Part shown: piece by piece, positions 45,567 through 54,250 of the stretch
Layout: each line of letters opens with the position of its first letter
How positions within the stretch are numbered: position 1 is the first letter of the stretch
Position numbers and translations under genes: made by a program
NCBI RefSeq assembly: GCF_900240295.1
Contig: NZ_OEQB01000005.1
Span: 124,001-188,000 of the forward strand
Length of the DNA: 64,000 nt
Origin: Megasphaera vaginalis (ex Bordigoni et al. 2020)
GTDB taxonomy: Bacteria > Bacillota > Negativicutes > Veillonellales > Megasphaeraceae
Direction of reading: 5' to 3'
Notes under the pieces: generated by a model
What the model saw: the letters and a program-made list of their open reading frames with translations, nothing else
What the model was told of the DNA's origin: nothing
Databases searched by the model: none

Positions 45567-46157
45567 ATGAGCGCATTTTTGGGACCGATCCATTTTTGGT
45601 TATATAAAAAGATTCAATTTCAAGAAGAATTAATCGACGCCGTCATCGCTTACAGCCGCCAGCAAGGCTGGGCCGAAGGCGACTGGGAAGATACGTTTGC
45701 CACGAATGACCGCCGCGCCTTGGAAGACGTCGTCGACGAAGGTAATATTCACGGCTGGCTGCAGAACCGCATTCACGACGCCGAAGGCCGCTACGCCAGC
45801 CTCGTCTTGACGATTGTCGGTGCCGACGAAAGCCGCCTCGGCAAATTGACGGAAGGCGTTTACACCTTCGGCGCGCAGCACCGGCCGGAAAGCGTCGCGA
45901 CGGCGCCGGAAGCTTTCCACCATTTGGACAACAGCTTGCTCAACGGCATGCCGTGCGATCAAGTCAATAAAGTGACGGACAGCGATCCGAATAAGATCTG
46001 TTGGGAAGAAACGCAAGATTTGCACAGCCAATTCTGGAACGGCCGCGGCGAACTGTACACGACGCTCCGCAGCGCCCTGATCAGCGGCATGTTAGCCGAT
46101 TCTTCCTTTGCTTTTACCGTCCCGTCTGCCAACCACTACGAAATTACGAAAAACTGA
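45567..46157 (+). CDS. Uncharacterised protein of the DUF1858-hemerythrin cluster
   Basis: 196 residues. The start MSAFLGPIHFWLYKKIQFQEELIDAV is amphipathic and followed by a soluble helical protein with several His (GNIHGWLQ, HHLDNSLLNGMPCDQVNKV) and two Cys. No signal peptide. I do not recognise a named family. Its tight position between a DUF1858 protein and a hemerythrin suggests a shared redox or nitrosative stress role. GGAGGACAG precedes the ATG. Confidence 0.8.
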   Translation: MSAFLGPIHFWLYKKIQFQEELIDAVIAYSRQQGWAEGDWEDTFATNDRRALEDVVDEGNIHGWLQNRIHDAEGRYASLVLTIVGADESRLGKLTEGVYTFGAQHRPESVATAPEAFHHLDNSLLNGMPCDQVNKVTDSDPNKICWEETQDLHSQFWNGRGELYTTLRSALISGMLADSSFAFTVPSANHYEITKN

Positions 46158-46184
46158 TTTTCACCGGAGAAAAGAGGAACCGTC

Positions 46185-46778
46185 ATGTATAGCACCGATA
46201 TTATGGTAGAAGAACACGCCAATATTTCGCGCATGCTCAGAGTGATCAAAAACATGTGCTGCGCCATTTTGGAAGGCGCTCCTGTCGACCAAAACGATTT
46301 CGCCGATATTATCGACTTTATCCGCAACTACGCCGACGTCAATCACCACCAGAAGGAAGAACACGTTCTCTTCCCGCAAATGGTCGAACATTTGGGTGAG
46401 CTAGCCAACACCATCGTCACCCACGGCATGCTCGTCGAACACGACTTGATCCGCAGCCACGTCCGCAGCCTCGATGAAGCCTTGAAGCTGTACGCCAAAG
46501 ACGGCCGCACGGAACATAAGTTGGATATCCTGACAGAGATTATGGCTTACACAAACAGGCTGCAGGTTCACGTCGAAAAGGAAAACAACGTCGTCTATCC
46601 CTTTGCCGAACGCGGTTTTTCTGATGAAATCAAAGCCAAAGTCGACGCCGGCGTCCGCGCCATTGCCGAAGAAAATGAAAAGACCGATTTTAACGCCAAA
46701 TATTTCGCCATACTGGATCGTTTGGAAAAGAAATACTCGGCCCTCCATTTAGTCACCACTACGGCTGACAAGCAATAA
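46185..46778 (+). CDS. Hemerythrin-like (HHE) cation-binding protein
   Basis: 197 residues. The four-helix di-iron ligands are visible: EEHANISRML, NHHQKEEHVLFP, HGMLVEHDLIRSHV and HVEKENNVVYPFAERGF. Members bind O2, NO or repair iron centres (YtfE-like). It is last in the cluster and followed by a strong terminator. Family and context both point to oxygen or NO stress in an anaerobe (inference). Confidence 0.88.
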   Translation: MYSTDIMVEEHANISRMLRVIKNMCCAILEGAPVDQNDFADIIDFIRNYADVNHHQKEEHVLFPQMVEHLGELANTIVTHGMLVEHDLIRSHVRSLDEALKLYAKDGRTEHKLDILTEIMAYTNRLQVHVEKENNVVYPFAERGFSDEIKAKVDAGVRAIAEENEKTDFNAKYFAILDRLEKKYSALHLVTTTADKQ

Positions 46779-46838
46779 CCCAATATCACCACTTTTCCTA
46801 TAAAAAGGGAACCGTAACGAAACAGTCCTTTGAAAACG

Positions 46839-46884
46839 AATAATGGGGATTGTAGACACTGCAGTGGCTACAATCCCCATTATT
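46839..46884 (+). terminator. Terminator of the hemerythrin cluster
   Basis: Perfect 17-bp arms AATAATGGGGATTGTAG and complement with a 12-base loop. Confidence 0.85.
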
Positions 46885-47387
46885 GCTATATTTATCTCAG
46901 GAAAGCGTCCTCCAAAGGGCCTCGCCAAAGCGGATCCCCCTTAGACCAGGGTCTGCAGTGTGCTTCTTCTAAAGAAAGCAAAGTTGCAGTGCCACTTGGA
47001 CGTTTCTTTAAAATCCATGTATTGTCCATGGGATAAGGCGTTTTTACTGTTCGAAAAACAGCCGGTTAATGTCCAATGCAATGGCTTTAGAAGATATAAA
47101 GCGCCCAGCCGTATGGCGCTTCGACGCTTTGAGCTAACGTAAATCTAACGATCTGACATACGCTCTTTGCTCAGGTCATCGAAGGACTATCGTTACGCGA
47201 TTCCCTTACGTTTAATGGACGTATTCATTGATGGTACTAAGTTTACAGCCTACGCGTCTGTTTGGCGTAAGGTATCTCGCATCTTTTTATTTATATTCTT
47301 CATATTTGTATTTATGGCTATTGGTACACGTTGTATTGGCAGTTAATGTCACCTTTTATAGTTAGTAACGCGTAAAGATCCTTAAGT
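46885..47387. other. Gene-poor region with possible coding remnants
   Basis: 500 bp without a complete gene. One plus-strand open stretch (~47160-47345, after an in-frame stop) reads protein-like at its start (DYRYAIPLRLMDVFIDGTKF), faintly like transposase remnants, but lacks a start and its end is low-complexity. No functional gene is claimed. Confidence 0.3.
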
Positions 47388-49214
47388 TTAGCCTTCAGCA
47401 ACAACTTTATCAATCCAGTCAAACATATTTTTCAAATCATAGTCACTCTTATGATCTACGCCCCAAGGTAAAGCAAAATCTACATCGTAGCCAAGGTTAG
47501 CCGCTTTGACAGCTACCATAAGCGGAATGCTGAAGGACGTATTGCTGTCGGCTTCACCATAACGGATTCTCCAATGTTTTGCATTGGTAGCGCCACTGTT
47601 ACCAAGGTAGTACATGGCATTCATCATATTAACGATGTGCTGATCTGCGCGAGCCGGTGACGTATCGGTGGCGTACAGGGCAGCTGTATCGGTAAAGTGT
47701 AAGTTGTTCATAGTAGTAGTGCCGAACTCGTTGTTTTCGCCAGTACTGTTATCGCGACTGTCAAAAGCGCCAGGCGTCTTCATACGACCTACGGATTTAT
47801 TATATTTTAACCAGTCCACATCTACCATCTTACTGGGATCATTTTTATCATACATTAAGAAGTTTGCCTTAGAAATATCGATGCCGTCTTGTCTGGCTGC
47901 TTCTGCACTTTTAATGATAAGCGATTTAGCATAGTCAAAGAATGTGCCAGTGCCGTCCGTATTTAAGGTCAGGAGCTGTCCGTTTGCATCTTTAAGTTGA
48001 AGGCTATTTACATACGACGCATAAGCTGTTTTTAACATCTTGGAATACGCCATCTGATCTTTTGTAAGTGCTACTTTTTTAGCAGTATTGCGGTTCTTGT
48101 TTCCCATAATTTTCGGTTCGGCAGTTGTACTCTCAGCGGTAGTTTGGCCAGGAGTAATTACCGCTGTCGCGGATCCATTATTAATTTTCGGAAGTTGCGG
48201 CACTGTAGCCGTCGTCTTAGAAGGATTATTATTGATAAGCGGTAACTGTCCCTGTGCCATCATCATGCCGCCGGCGTATTCATTCACGCCATTATAAGAC
48301 CATTCATACGCCATATCCGCATGATCCAGATTCGTAATGGGACAGAAAGCAGACACTGCAAAGATATCGGTACGGTCATTAGCTGCGCCGAGCGCTTCTA
48401 AATAAGGTTTCATATCTTGACTGTTTCCGGCTGCGCCGACCAGCAGAGAATAAGCGCCACCGGCGCTGCCACCATTTGATACGATGCGATCTGCGTTACC
48501 GGGCATGACCGCATCATTGGCGTGTAAGTACGCAACGGCTGCTTGTAAATCTACAATACCTGCCGGAGCCTTACCGGTATACCTACCGTCATCGCCGATA
48601 AGGGAGCGACCACGTGCACCCGGAGCGGCTATGATATAGCCACGACATAGGGCGTAGGCTTCTGCGCTTTCCGTATTGCCCCAACGCGCTTCTAAGGTAC
48701 CTGCTTCTCCGGGCATATACCCGCCAACAGTGTTGGGGAAAAAGATAGGGGCTGTGTCTTTGGTATAGTTGCCTACGGGCTTATTGTGAAAATAATTTTC
48801 CGGAATATAGATATTCATATTTTCGTATTTAGCGTCAACGGGATTCGCTACATAAGGTACAGCCTTATACGCTCGGTAAGCTACCGTTTGATTGTTGACG
48901 GTAACAGCACCTGTTGTATAGCCCGTATTCGGGGTAAATATCAGGGAGTTGTTCGTAGTCGTTTTAGCTGCTAACGGTGCATCGGCAGGGACAACGTTAA
49001 TTTTACCGGAAGCGGCCTCTCTACTAGCTGTTTTTGTTGAAGTGGATAGTTGGATCGCCGCAGTATGTCGGTCTTGATGTACAGCAGTTGTATGCACTTG
49101 CGTAGCCGTTGAGGCTTGCCCTTGATCAGTCGCCGGCGCATTGGCCTGTATGGCTATAGATGTCGCCAGATTTAAGGATAAAGCAAAGAGAGCCGTTAAT
49201 TTCATTTTACTCAT
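47388..49214 (-). CDS. Secreted alpha/beta hydrolase, subtype B tannase-like
   Basis: 608 residues. A signal peptide ends near residue 25 (IQANA). A Thr/Ala-rich linker of ~50 residues and an N-terminal beta region precede the hydrolase core. The nucleophile elbow reads SNGGSAGGAYS, and the substrate region GYIIAAPGARGRS fits tannases and feruloyl esterases. The C-terminus has HWRIRYGEADSNTSF and the catalytic His in GVDHKSDYDL, as in subtype B tannases. A long low-complexity insert (~335-385) divides the core. It probably acts on plant phenolic esters outside the cytoplasm. Its codon use looks less GC-rich than its neighbours. Confidence 0.7.
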   Translation of the reverse strand: MSKMKLTALFALSLNLATSIAIQANAPATDQGQASTATQVHTTAVHQDRHTAAIQLSTSTKTASREAASGKINVVPADAPLAAKTTTNNSLIFTPNTGYTTGAVTVNNQTVAYRAYKAVPYVANPVDAKYENMNIYIPENYFHNKPVGNYTKDTAPIFFPNTVGGYMPGEAGTLEARWGNTESAEAYALCRGYIIAAPGARGRSLIGDDGRYTGKAPAGIVDLQAAVAYLHANDAVMPGNADRIVSNGGSAGGAYSLLVGAAGNSQDMKPYLEALGAANDRTDIFAVSAFCPITNLDHADMAYEWSYNGVNEYAGGMMMAQGQLPLINNNPSKTTATVPQLPKINNGSATAVITPGQTTAESTTAEPKIMGNKNRNTAKKVALTKDQMAYSKMLKTAYASYVNSLQLKDANGQLLTLNTDGTGTFFDYAKSLIIKSAEAARQDGIDISKANFLMYDKNDPSKMVDVDWLKYNKSVGRMKTPGAFDSRDNSTGENNEFGTTTMNNLHFTDTAALYATDTSPARADQHIVNMMNAMYYLGNSGATNAKHWRIRYGEADSNTSFSIPLMVAVKAANLGYDVDFALPWGVDHKSDYDLKNMFDWIDKVVAEG

Positions 49215-49314
49215 TGTGAATCTCCCCTTTCTTTTTCAATGTGAAAATTAATTAAAGTATATCCAATTAACGTGTAGATATCAAATCAGTATCAACTATC
49301 TGTTCATCATATGA

Positions 49315-49587
49315 ATAAATAATGGTGTAAAAATAGGAGCCGCAATTAAACCAAGCGGTTATGAATGCCGTAAGCCTGACAAGTACAAAGACGATATTAG
49401 CAGTCCTGCAAATGTGCCCTATGACGCGGTCACAGATAAATATCTTTTTGCGAACAGGCGTAAACACATATACAGCGGCGTAAAAAGGAAAAACGCCGCT
49501 CCGGATAAATTTACGAGCGACGACGTTACCAGCGTAAAACCCGTAACCATTGTTTGCTTCATACAAAGTGTCTCCACTCAAAATTAG
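49315..49587 (+). pseudogene. Open coding-like remnant without start
   Basis: A 91-codon frame opens after TGA and has no start codon with a ribosome site. Its product (NNGVKIGAAIKPSGYEC, later NVPYDAVTDKYLFANRRKH) is not low-complexity and looks like a fragment of a surface protein. It stands between the tannase-like gene and the AAA ATPase gene. It could also be chance. Confidence 0.25.
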
Positions 49588-49602
49588 TAAAGTGCGACTA
49601 AA

Positions 49603-49650
49603 AAAAGACTGTAACGAAATGAGATTTCCAGTCTCGTTACAGCCCTTTTT
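49603..49650. terminator. Hairpin between convergent units
   Basis: CTGTAACGA and TCGTTACAG arms with T runs on both strands. It serves the minus-strand AAA gene, which ends at 49666. Confidence 0.65.
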
Positions 49651-49665
49651 ATCAGTGTTATCTAG

Positions 49666-50493
49666 TTATTTTCGGCCGGCACCGTTTGCCTTTTTCCCAG
49701 CAATCGCGTTCTCAATCATTTCCCGCACATAGGCCTCCGTAACTTGACTGTCGTGCTGCCGGGCCGCCTTAAAAGCGCTCATCAGCACGGCGTTGGCAAT
49801 ATCACCGCCGGAAATACCGGCGTAATCGTTGGCCAAGGCATCGATATTGATATCGTTAGGCATTTCGTCGGGAATATAGCGCCGCCATAACAGCTTCCGC
49901 TGTCCTTCGTCAGGCAGATCGAAGCGGACGTGAACGGGAATACGACGCATAAAGGCCGAGTCGAAGCTTTCGATGAAATTCGTCGCAAAGATGATGAAAT
50001 CTTCATATTCGTTCATTTCCATAAGCATGACCGACCGCGTCTGATTGACGCTGACGTCGGAAGCACTGGCCATGTGCGTCACGCGATGCCCCAAAATGGC
50101 ATCGGCTTCATCGAAGAAGAGAATGCTGTCCGTATTGGTTGCCGCATAAAAGGCTTTCTTGATGTTCTTCGGCGTCTCGCCGACGAATTTTGACTCCAAT
50201 TCGGCGTAGTTGATCGTAATCAGCTTACGTCCCAGATAGTCGGCAATGGCATGGGCGGCCATCGTCTTGCCCGTCCCCGACGGCCCGTACAGATTAATCC
50301 CGAGACTTTTAGCGTGCTTGTGCGTCTTCCCTAGGCCCCAGGTCTTAAACACGATATCGCCGTAACGAACCGAATCGGCGACATCCATGATCCGACTGCG
50401 CACATAATCGGGCAAAATAATATCATCAAAGGTGTACCGCGGCTTTTCCGGTATGAAATTGATGACCGGATTTTCTTCTTTTTTCGTTTCCAT
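49666..50493 (-). CDS. AAA+ ATPase, single domain
   Basis: 275 residues. Walker A GPSGTGKT (~91-98), Walker B ILFFDEAD, sensor 1 IIFATN and the arginine-finger region AFMRRIPVHVRFDLP define a classic AAA module of the FtsH/spastin/ClpX-adaptor style. The last ~70 residues form the helical lid. There is no membrane or protease domain. It is monocistronic with a good ribosome site (AGGAGGACAT). Target unknown. Confidence 0.85.
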   Translation of the reverse strand: METKKEENPVINFIPEKPRYTFDDIILPDYVRSRIMDVADSVRYGDIVFKTWGLGKTHKHAKSLGINLYGPSGTGKTMAAHAIADYLGRKLITINYAELESKFVGETPKNIKKAFYAATNTDSILFFDEADAILGHRVTHMASASDVSVNQTRSVMLMEMNEYEDFIIFATNFIESFDSAFMRRIPVHVRFDLPDEGQRKLLWRRYIPDEMPNDINIDALANDYAGISGGDIANAVLMSAFKAARQHDSQVTEAYVREMIENAIAGKKANGAGRK

Positions 50494-50661
50494 GGCTATG
50501 TCCTCCTGCTTGATCCTATATCGAAAAGCGGTCTGTCATTGCCGCTCGATTTCACATAGGTCAATCATATCACACATAGCCGGCATAAGACCAGTAAAAA
50601 GAGCAACTGCCGCCCCTTCGCAAACGCGGTCCGGACCGGCAGCGGGACGCCTGCCCGCGCT

Positions 50662-51426
50662 TTATTGCGGGTACACATAGCCCGGTACCCTTTTGGCCGG
50701 CACAATTTTTTCCACTTGAATCGTCGGCTGCGGCCTGCTATGGTATGTCCGGCTCGTAACCGTTCCTTTGACGGCGACCCACTGATTTTCAGGCCAACGT
50801 TTATTGCCCGTGTACAGGCAATCCAACCCAAACGGCGACAGGTCGTTGACACAGCAGAACATGAGATACCGGGCCAGAACGAAACTGTTGTCTTTAAGAC
50901 GACCGTCAGAGTAGGAAACGAATCCGATCATATAGATATCATAGCCTTCATAGGCCTTGATATCCTTCGTCAACGTGAGAATGACGGAATAATAATTTGC
51001 CGTCGTTAAGATGATCCGCTTGCCCTCGTTGTCGATGCCGCTACCGTGATCGGCATCAAAATCAATCCCGTAGGGCTTCTCCGCCACGTCGTCCGCCGTC
51101 TCCGCGGCAGCCGCGCTTACGGCGCCGATACCAGGCGAATACGCCGTACCCAGCAACAGGGGACCGGCGAAAAGGAGTACGGGAATAAGCAGCGTCAGAC
51201 AATGACCATAGGAAAAACGATAAACGGGCCGGCCCATCTGTCTCAACGATACGCCCCCCCAGACGGTCATGACGGCCGCCATCAGGCACAGACAGGGGAA
51301 GAGGCGCGGCGCGACAAAGGAAAGGTAGCGTCCCGTTGCCAGCATGGCCGCCGTTACGCCGCCGGCCGCCAGAAAGCTGACGCCTTCCAGCAGCGCCTGT
51401 AAGTTGACCGATGTATAGCGTATCAA
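50662..51426 (-). CDS. TIGR03943-family putative permease subunit
   Basis: 254 residues if started at TTG 51426, which overlaps the upstream stop as TTGA and has GGGGAGG at the right distance; ATG options lie 6 and 12 codons earlier inside the upstream gene. Three to four N-terminal helices precede an outward domain with KDIKAYEGYDIYMIGFV, CVNDLSPFGLDC and KGTVTSRTYHSRPQPTI, matching the TIGR03943/YcgQ type. Members accompany DUF318 (YraQ-type) permeases, as here. The pair is thought to move metal or a small solute. Last gene of the three-gene operon. Confidence 0.78.
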   Translation of the reverse strand: MIRYTSVNLQALLEGVSFLAAGGVTAAMLATGRYLSFVAPRLFPCLCLMAAVMTVWGGVSLRQMGRPVYRFSYGHCLTLLIPVLLFAGPLLLGTAYSPGIGAVSAAAAETADDVAEKPYGIDFDADHGSGIDNEGKRIILTTANYYSVILTLTKDIKAYEGYDIYMIGFVSYSDGRLKDNSFVLARYLMFCCVNDLSPFGLDCLYTGNKRWPENQWVAVKGTVTSRTYHSRPQPTIQVEKIVPAKRVPGYVYPQ

Positions 51427-52988
51427 AGGGATCCGCCTCCCCATAAAAGCGCATAAAGCCAAGCCATAACAAAAGAAACAAAAATGATCGTCGCCGTCAG
51501 CCTGTAGACGAAGGCTTTCGGAAAGAGCGCTGAAAGGATGAGAAAGTTCTTCACATCCAACATGGGTCCCATGATCAGGAATCCCATGACCGCCGGCAGC
51601 GGCACACGGGTACTCAGGTTGCGGGCAATCATCGCGTCTGACGTCGAACAGAGGGACAAGAGAAAGGCCAATGCCAAAAGCAGCACAATCGCCACCGGCA
51701 CATGTTCCTGCAAGTCGTAGAGGAAAAAAGCCCCTTCGCCGTATACCTGAAACAGCGACGACAAGACGGTGCCGATAAGCAAATACGGCGCCATGCGGAA
51801 AAAGTCGCTCCGCGCGTGAAGCAGAAACTGCATGCCCTTGCCGTATGGCGCGCCGGAAGTCGCGTCAAAGCCGCAAAATTCCAGCGGAACCTGCTGCCGG
51901 AAATCCTCCCGCTCCAAGCCTTTGTAGCCGAGAAAAGAGAGACTGACGGTGACGGCCGCAACCGTTCCGAGGACGAGCCGGGCCAGGACGACGCTGTTTA
52001 CGCCCATAAATGCATAGTACGTCGATAAAATGACGATCGGATTGAGCAGCGGCCCTGCCAGCATAAAAAGCATGGCCGTCGGCACCGGCACCTTGCGGCT
52101 CACGAGTCCGCGAAAAACAGGAATGGCCGCACAGTCACAGACGGGAAAGAGAACTGCGCCAACCAATGCGCTGACCATGCCCTGCAAGAGATTTCCTCTT
52201 AAAAAGGTTTCGATGAAAGAGGCCGACAAAAAGAGCTGCAAGGCCGATGAACACAGAATTCCCAGCACGAGAAACGGCAGTCCTTGAAGCAGCGTCGCCA
52301 TAGAATACGTCAAAACCGTATTGAGCGAATCGTAATCAGGATCGCCGGCTGTCGCAAAAAAGCCGTAGAGACCGGCAAGACAGAGAAAAAGCACGAAAAA
52401 CCGGACCAGCGATGTCTTCCTCACAGGCCGGCAAAGTCGGTTCGTCCGCTGCGCCGACGACAACTCTCCGAAACATGTTATCCCTATATCGGGACGCAGG
52501 GTTTTTACAATATGCCCGGCAGCATGCACCGTTTCCCCCTCCGTCAGCGCCGGCGGCTCGAACATAACGACTTTATCGGCATTGCGAAGCTGACTGACAA
52601 CGGCAGTACCGGTCTTGCCCAATCGGTGCAGGCAAAATGCCGCCGTCGTAACGAAAAAAACGGTCTTTATCTCGATGAGATTCCGCAGATCACGATGAAA
52701 AAAGAGCGCCTCCGCCAGGCGGAAAGGCACCATGCCGTTCCACTCTACCCAAAGCTCGCCGACAGGATGTTCTCGCAAATAACGGCGCAGCAAATAAGCG
52801 ATGCCGCGTATATTTCCGTCAGCCGCCAACGGTACGGTCAGCACATGATCGCAAGCCGGCGCCGTCATTCCCTCTTCCATCAAAACGACACCGGCCGTCG
52901 TCTCGCGCCACGGTAAAACGTGATTGATGAAACGCGTCTTACCGGTACTGAGAAAACCGGTAACAATATACACGGGAATTCGTTTCAT
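51423..52988 (-). CDS. G3E (CobW-like) GTPase domain fused to a DUF318/YraQ-type permease
   Basis: 521 residues. Residues 1-~185 resemble a G3E P-loop protein: IVTGFLSTGKTRFINHVL (Walker A) and QLRNADKVVMFEPP where the family has NKxD, here lost. The metal motif CxCC of true CobW proteins is absent. Residues ~193-521 are a multi-helix DUF318 permease with FPVCDCAAIPVFRGLVSRKVP and SLCSTSDAMIARN. It lies 1 bp after the His-rich CobW gene and overlaps the TIGR03943 gene. The fusion ties a probably weak or inactive GTPase head to a transporter. Metal transport is likely by context. Confidence 0.82.
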   Translation of the reverse strand: MKRIPVYIVTGFLSTGKTRFINHVLPWRETTAGVVLMEEGMTAPACDHVLTVPLAADGNIRGIAYLLRRYLREHPVGELWVEWNGMVPFRLAEALFFHRDLRNLIEIKTVFFVTTAAFCLHRLGKTGTAVVSQLRNADKVVMFEPPALTEGETVHAAGHIVKTLRPDIGITCFGELSSAQRTNRLCRPVRKTSLVRFFVLFLCLAGLYGFFATAGDPDYDSLNTVLTYSMATLLQGLPFLVLGILCSSALQLFLSASFIETFLRGNLLQGMVSALVGAVLFPVCDCAAIPVFRGLVSRKVPVPTAMLFMLAGPLLNPIVILSTYYAFMGVNSVVLARLVLGTVAAVTVSLSFLGYKGLEREDFRQQVPLEFCGFDATSGAPYGKGMQFLLHARSDFFRMAPYLLIGTVLSSLFQVYGEGAFFLYDLQEHVPVAIVLLLALAFLLSLCSTSDAMIARNLSTRVPLPAVMGFLIMGPMLDVKNFLILSALFPKAFVYRLTATIIFVSFVMAWLYALLWGGGSL

Positions 52989-52989
52989 C

Positions 52990-54030
52990 TTACGCCTCCC
53001 ACAACGCTTTGAGGGCTCCCTCCTGTAAATGGGAGCCGATGATCGTCAACGTCGACGGCTCCAGCGTCGTTTCGTCCAAACGGACGGGGCCGCCGCTGTA
53101 TTGAAGGATCACGGCGCCTGACGGCACGGCCGCCACCCCTTTCAGCCGCAAGACCGTACCGTAAGCGCCGTCGAGCGTGACTGCTGCCAGCTCTTTCCAA
53201 TCATCTACCGGGCGCTGCCGGGAAACGTCGACAGTAACAGCCGTAAAAACATCGGCGGCACCGTGGTGATGATGATCATGGCCGTGGTGATCGTGATCAT
53301 GGTGGTCGTGGTCATGGTGGTCGTGGTGATCGTGGCCGTGGTGATCGTGGCCGTGATCATGGTGATCGTGACTGCCGTCGTGTGTCTGTTCCAACCGGCC
53401 ATGTCCGTCCGAATCGGGTGCGACGACGCCGTCAGCCGTCTTTCGCCGCGTCAAAAGCAACTCCCTCAGATTCAACTCGCTCCAAGGCTGCGTATAAACC
53501 GGCGCCACCGAATTCAGTTCGCCAATTGCCGCCAGCGTCCTTTCCGTCCGCTTTTTATCTTCATCGGTATGACTGATAAAAATTGCATCGCCGTTGACGA
53601 TCTGATCGGTAAAAAATTCCCCGAAATTCCGCAGATAAAGCAAGCTCTGCTGCCCGTCGGCAATCGTAACGGCGCGGACGAGGAGCAATTTGTCCCTCAG
53701 TTCCTCGCTGTCGCAAATAGCTATAATATCAGAAAGCTTGGCAACGCCGGACGGTTCGATGATGATCAGGTCGACATCGGCCTTGCAGAGCACCTGCCGC
53801 AGCGAGCTGCGAAAATCGCCGGCAAGACTGCAGCAAATACAGCCCGACGTCAGCTCCTGTATGCGAATACCGTCATTGGCCAATACTGCGGCATCGAAAT
53901 TAACGGTACCGAAATCGTTTTCAATGACCATAATCCGTTCCGTATTGCCGAATTCCGTTAAAAGCTGCCGGATAAATGTTGTTTTTCCCGTTCCTAAAAA
54001 GCCGGAAATGATAATTACTGGTATTTTCAT
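52990..54030 (-). CDS. CobW/ZNG1-type G3E metallochaperone with His-rich loop
   Basis: 346 residues. Walker A GFLGTGKTTF (~11-20), the metal motif GCICC (63-67), EPSGVAKL and a SHTD (NKxD-like) site are intact. A 40-residue run made almost only of His, Asp and Gly (~217-256) should hold several zinc or nickel ions. The C-terminal CobW domain ends at 346. AAAGGAGAA precedes the ATG. First gene of the metal operon. No Zur or other known metal box was found by eye in the 220-bp divergent region upstream. Confidence 0.9.
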   Translation of the reverse strand: MKIPVIIISGFLGTGKTTFIRQLLTEFGNTERIMVIENDFGTVNFDAAVLANDGIRIQELTSGCICCSLAGDFRSSLRQVLCKADVDLIIIEPSGVAKLSDIIAICDSEELRDKLLLVRAVTIADGQQSLLYLRNFGEFFTDQIVNGDAIFISHTDEDKKRTERTLAAIGELNSVAPVYTQPWSELNLRELLLTRRKTADGVVAPDSDGHGRLEQTHDGSHDHHDHGHDHHGHDHHDHHDHDHHDHDHHGHDHHHHGAADVFTAVTVDVSRQRPVDDWKELAAVTLDGAYGTVLRLKGVAAVPSGAVILQYSGGPVRLDETTLEPSTLTIIGSHLQEGALKALWEA

Positions 54031-54250
54031 TCCTTATTTCTCCTTTATAATATCTTCCAATCACTACATGATAGCAGTATTTAAACGGATTTTAAAGAGG
54101 TGAAAAATTAAATTTATTTTAATAATTTATCTCATTTATATGTTTCTTTATTCATTTGTTTGCTCCAGAAAAAGGACTTTACCGCTTTACAGCCAATTAT
54201 ATTAAGTAAGAACAGTTGACCCGTTTTATTTTCGCAGCGGAGGTGACGCA

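Noticed and set aside
46885-47160. Structured-looking region considered as a riboswitch before the tannase-like gene
   Set aside because: It lies downstream of that gene (which is on the minus strand) and matches no riboswitch core that I recognise.
53263-53402. Repetitive GTGGTGATCATG-like tract, considered as a DNA repeat or CRISPR-like array
   Set aside because: It is the codon-level repeat of the His/Asp-rich loop of the CobW protein, without spacers.
54031-54250. Search for a Zur-type box before the CobW operon
   Set aside because: No TAATnnnATTA-type palindrome of the expected form was found; AT-rich partial matches are not convincing.
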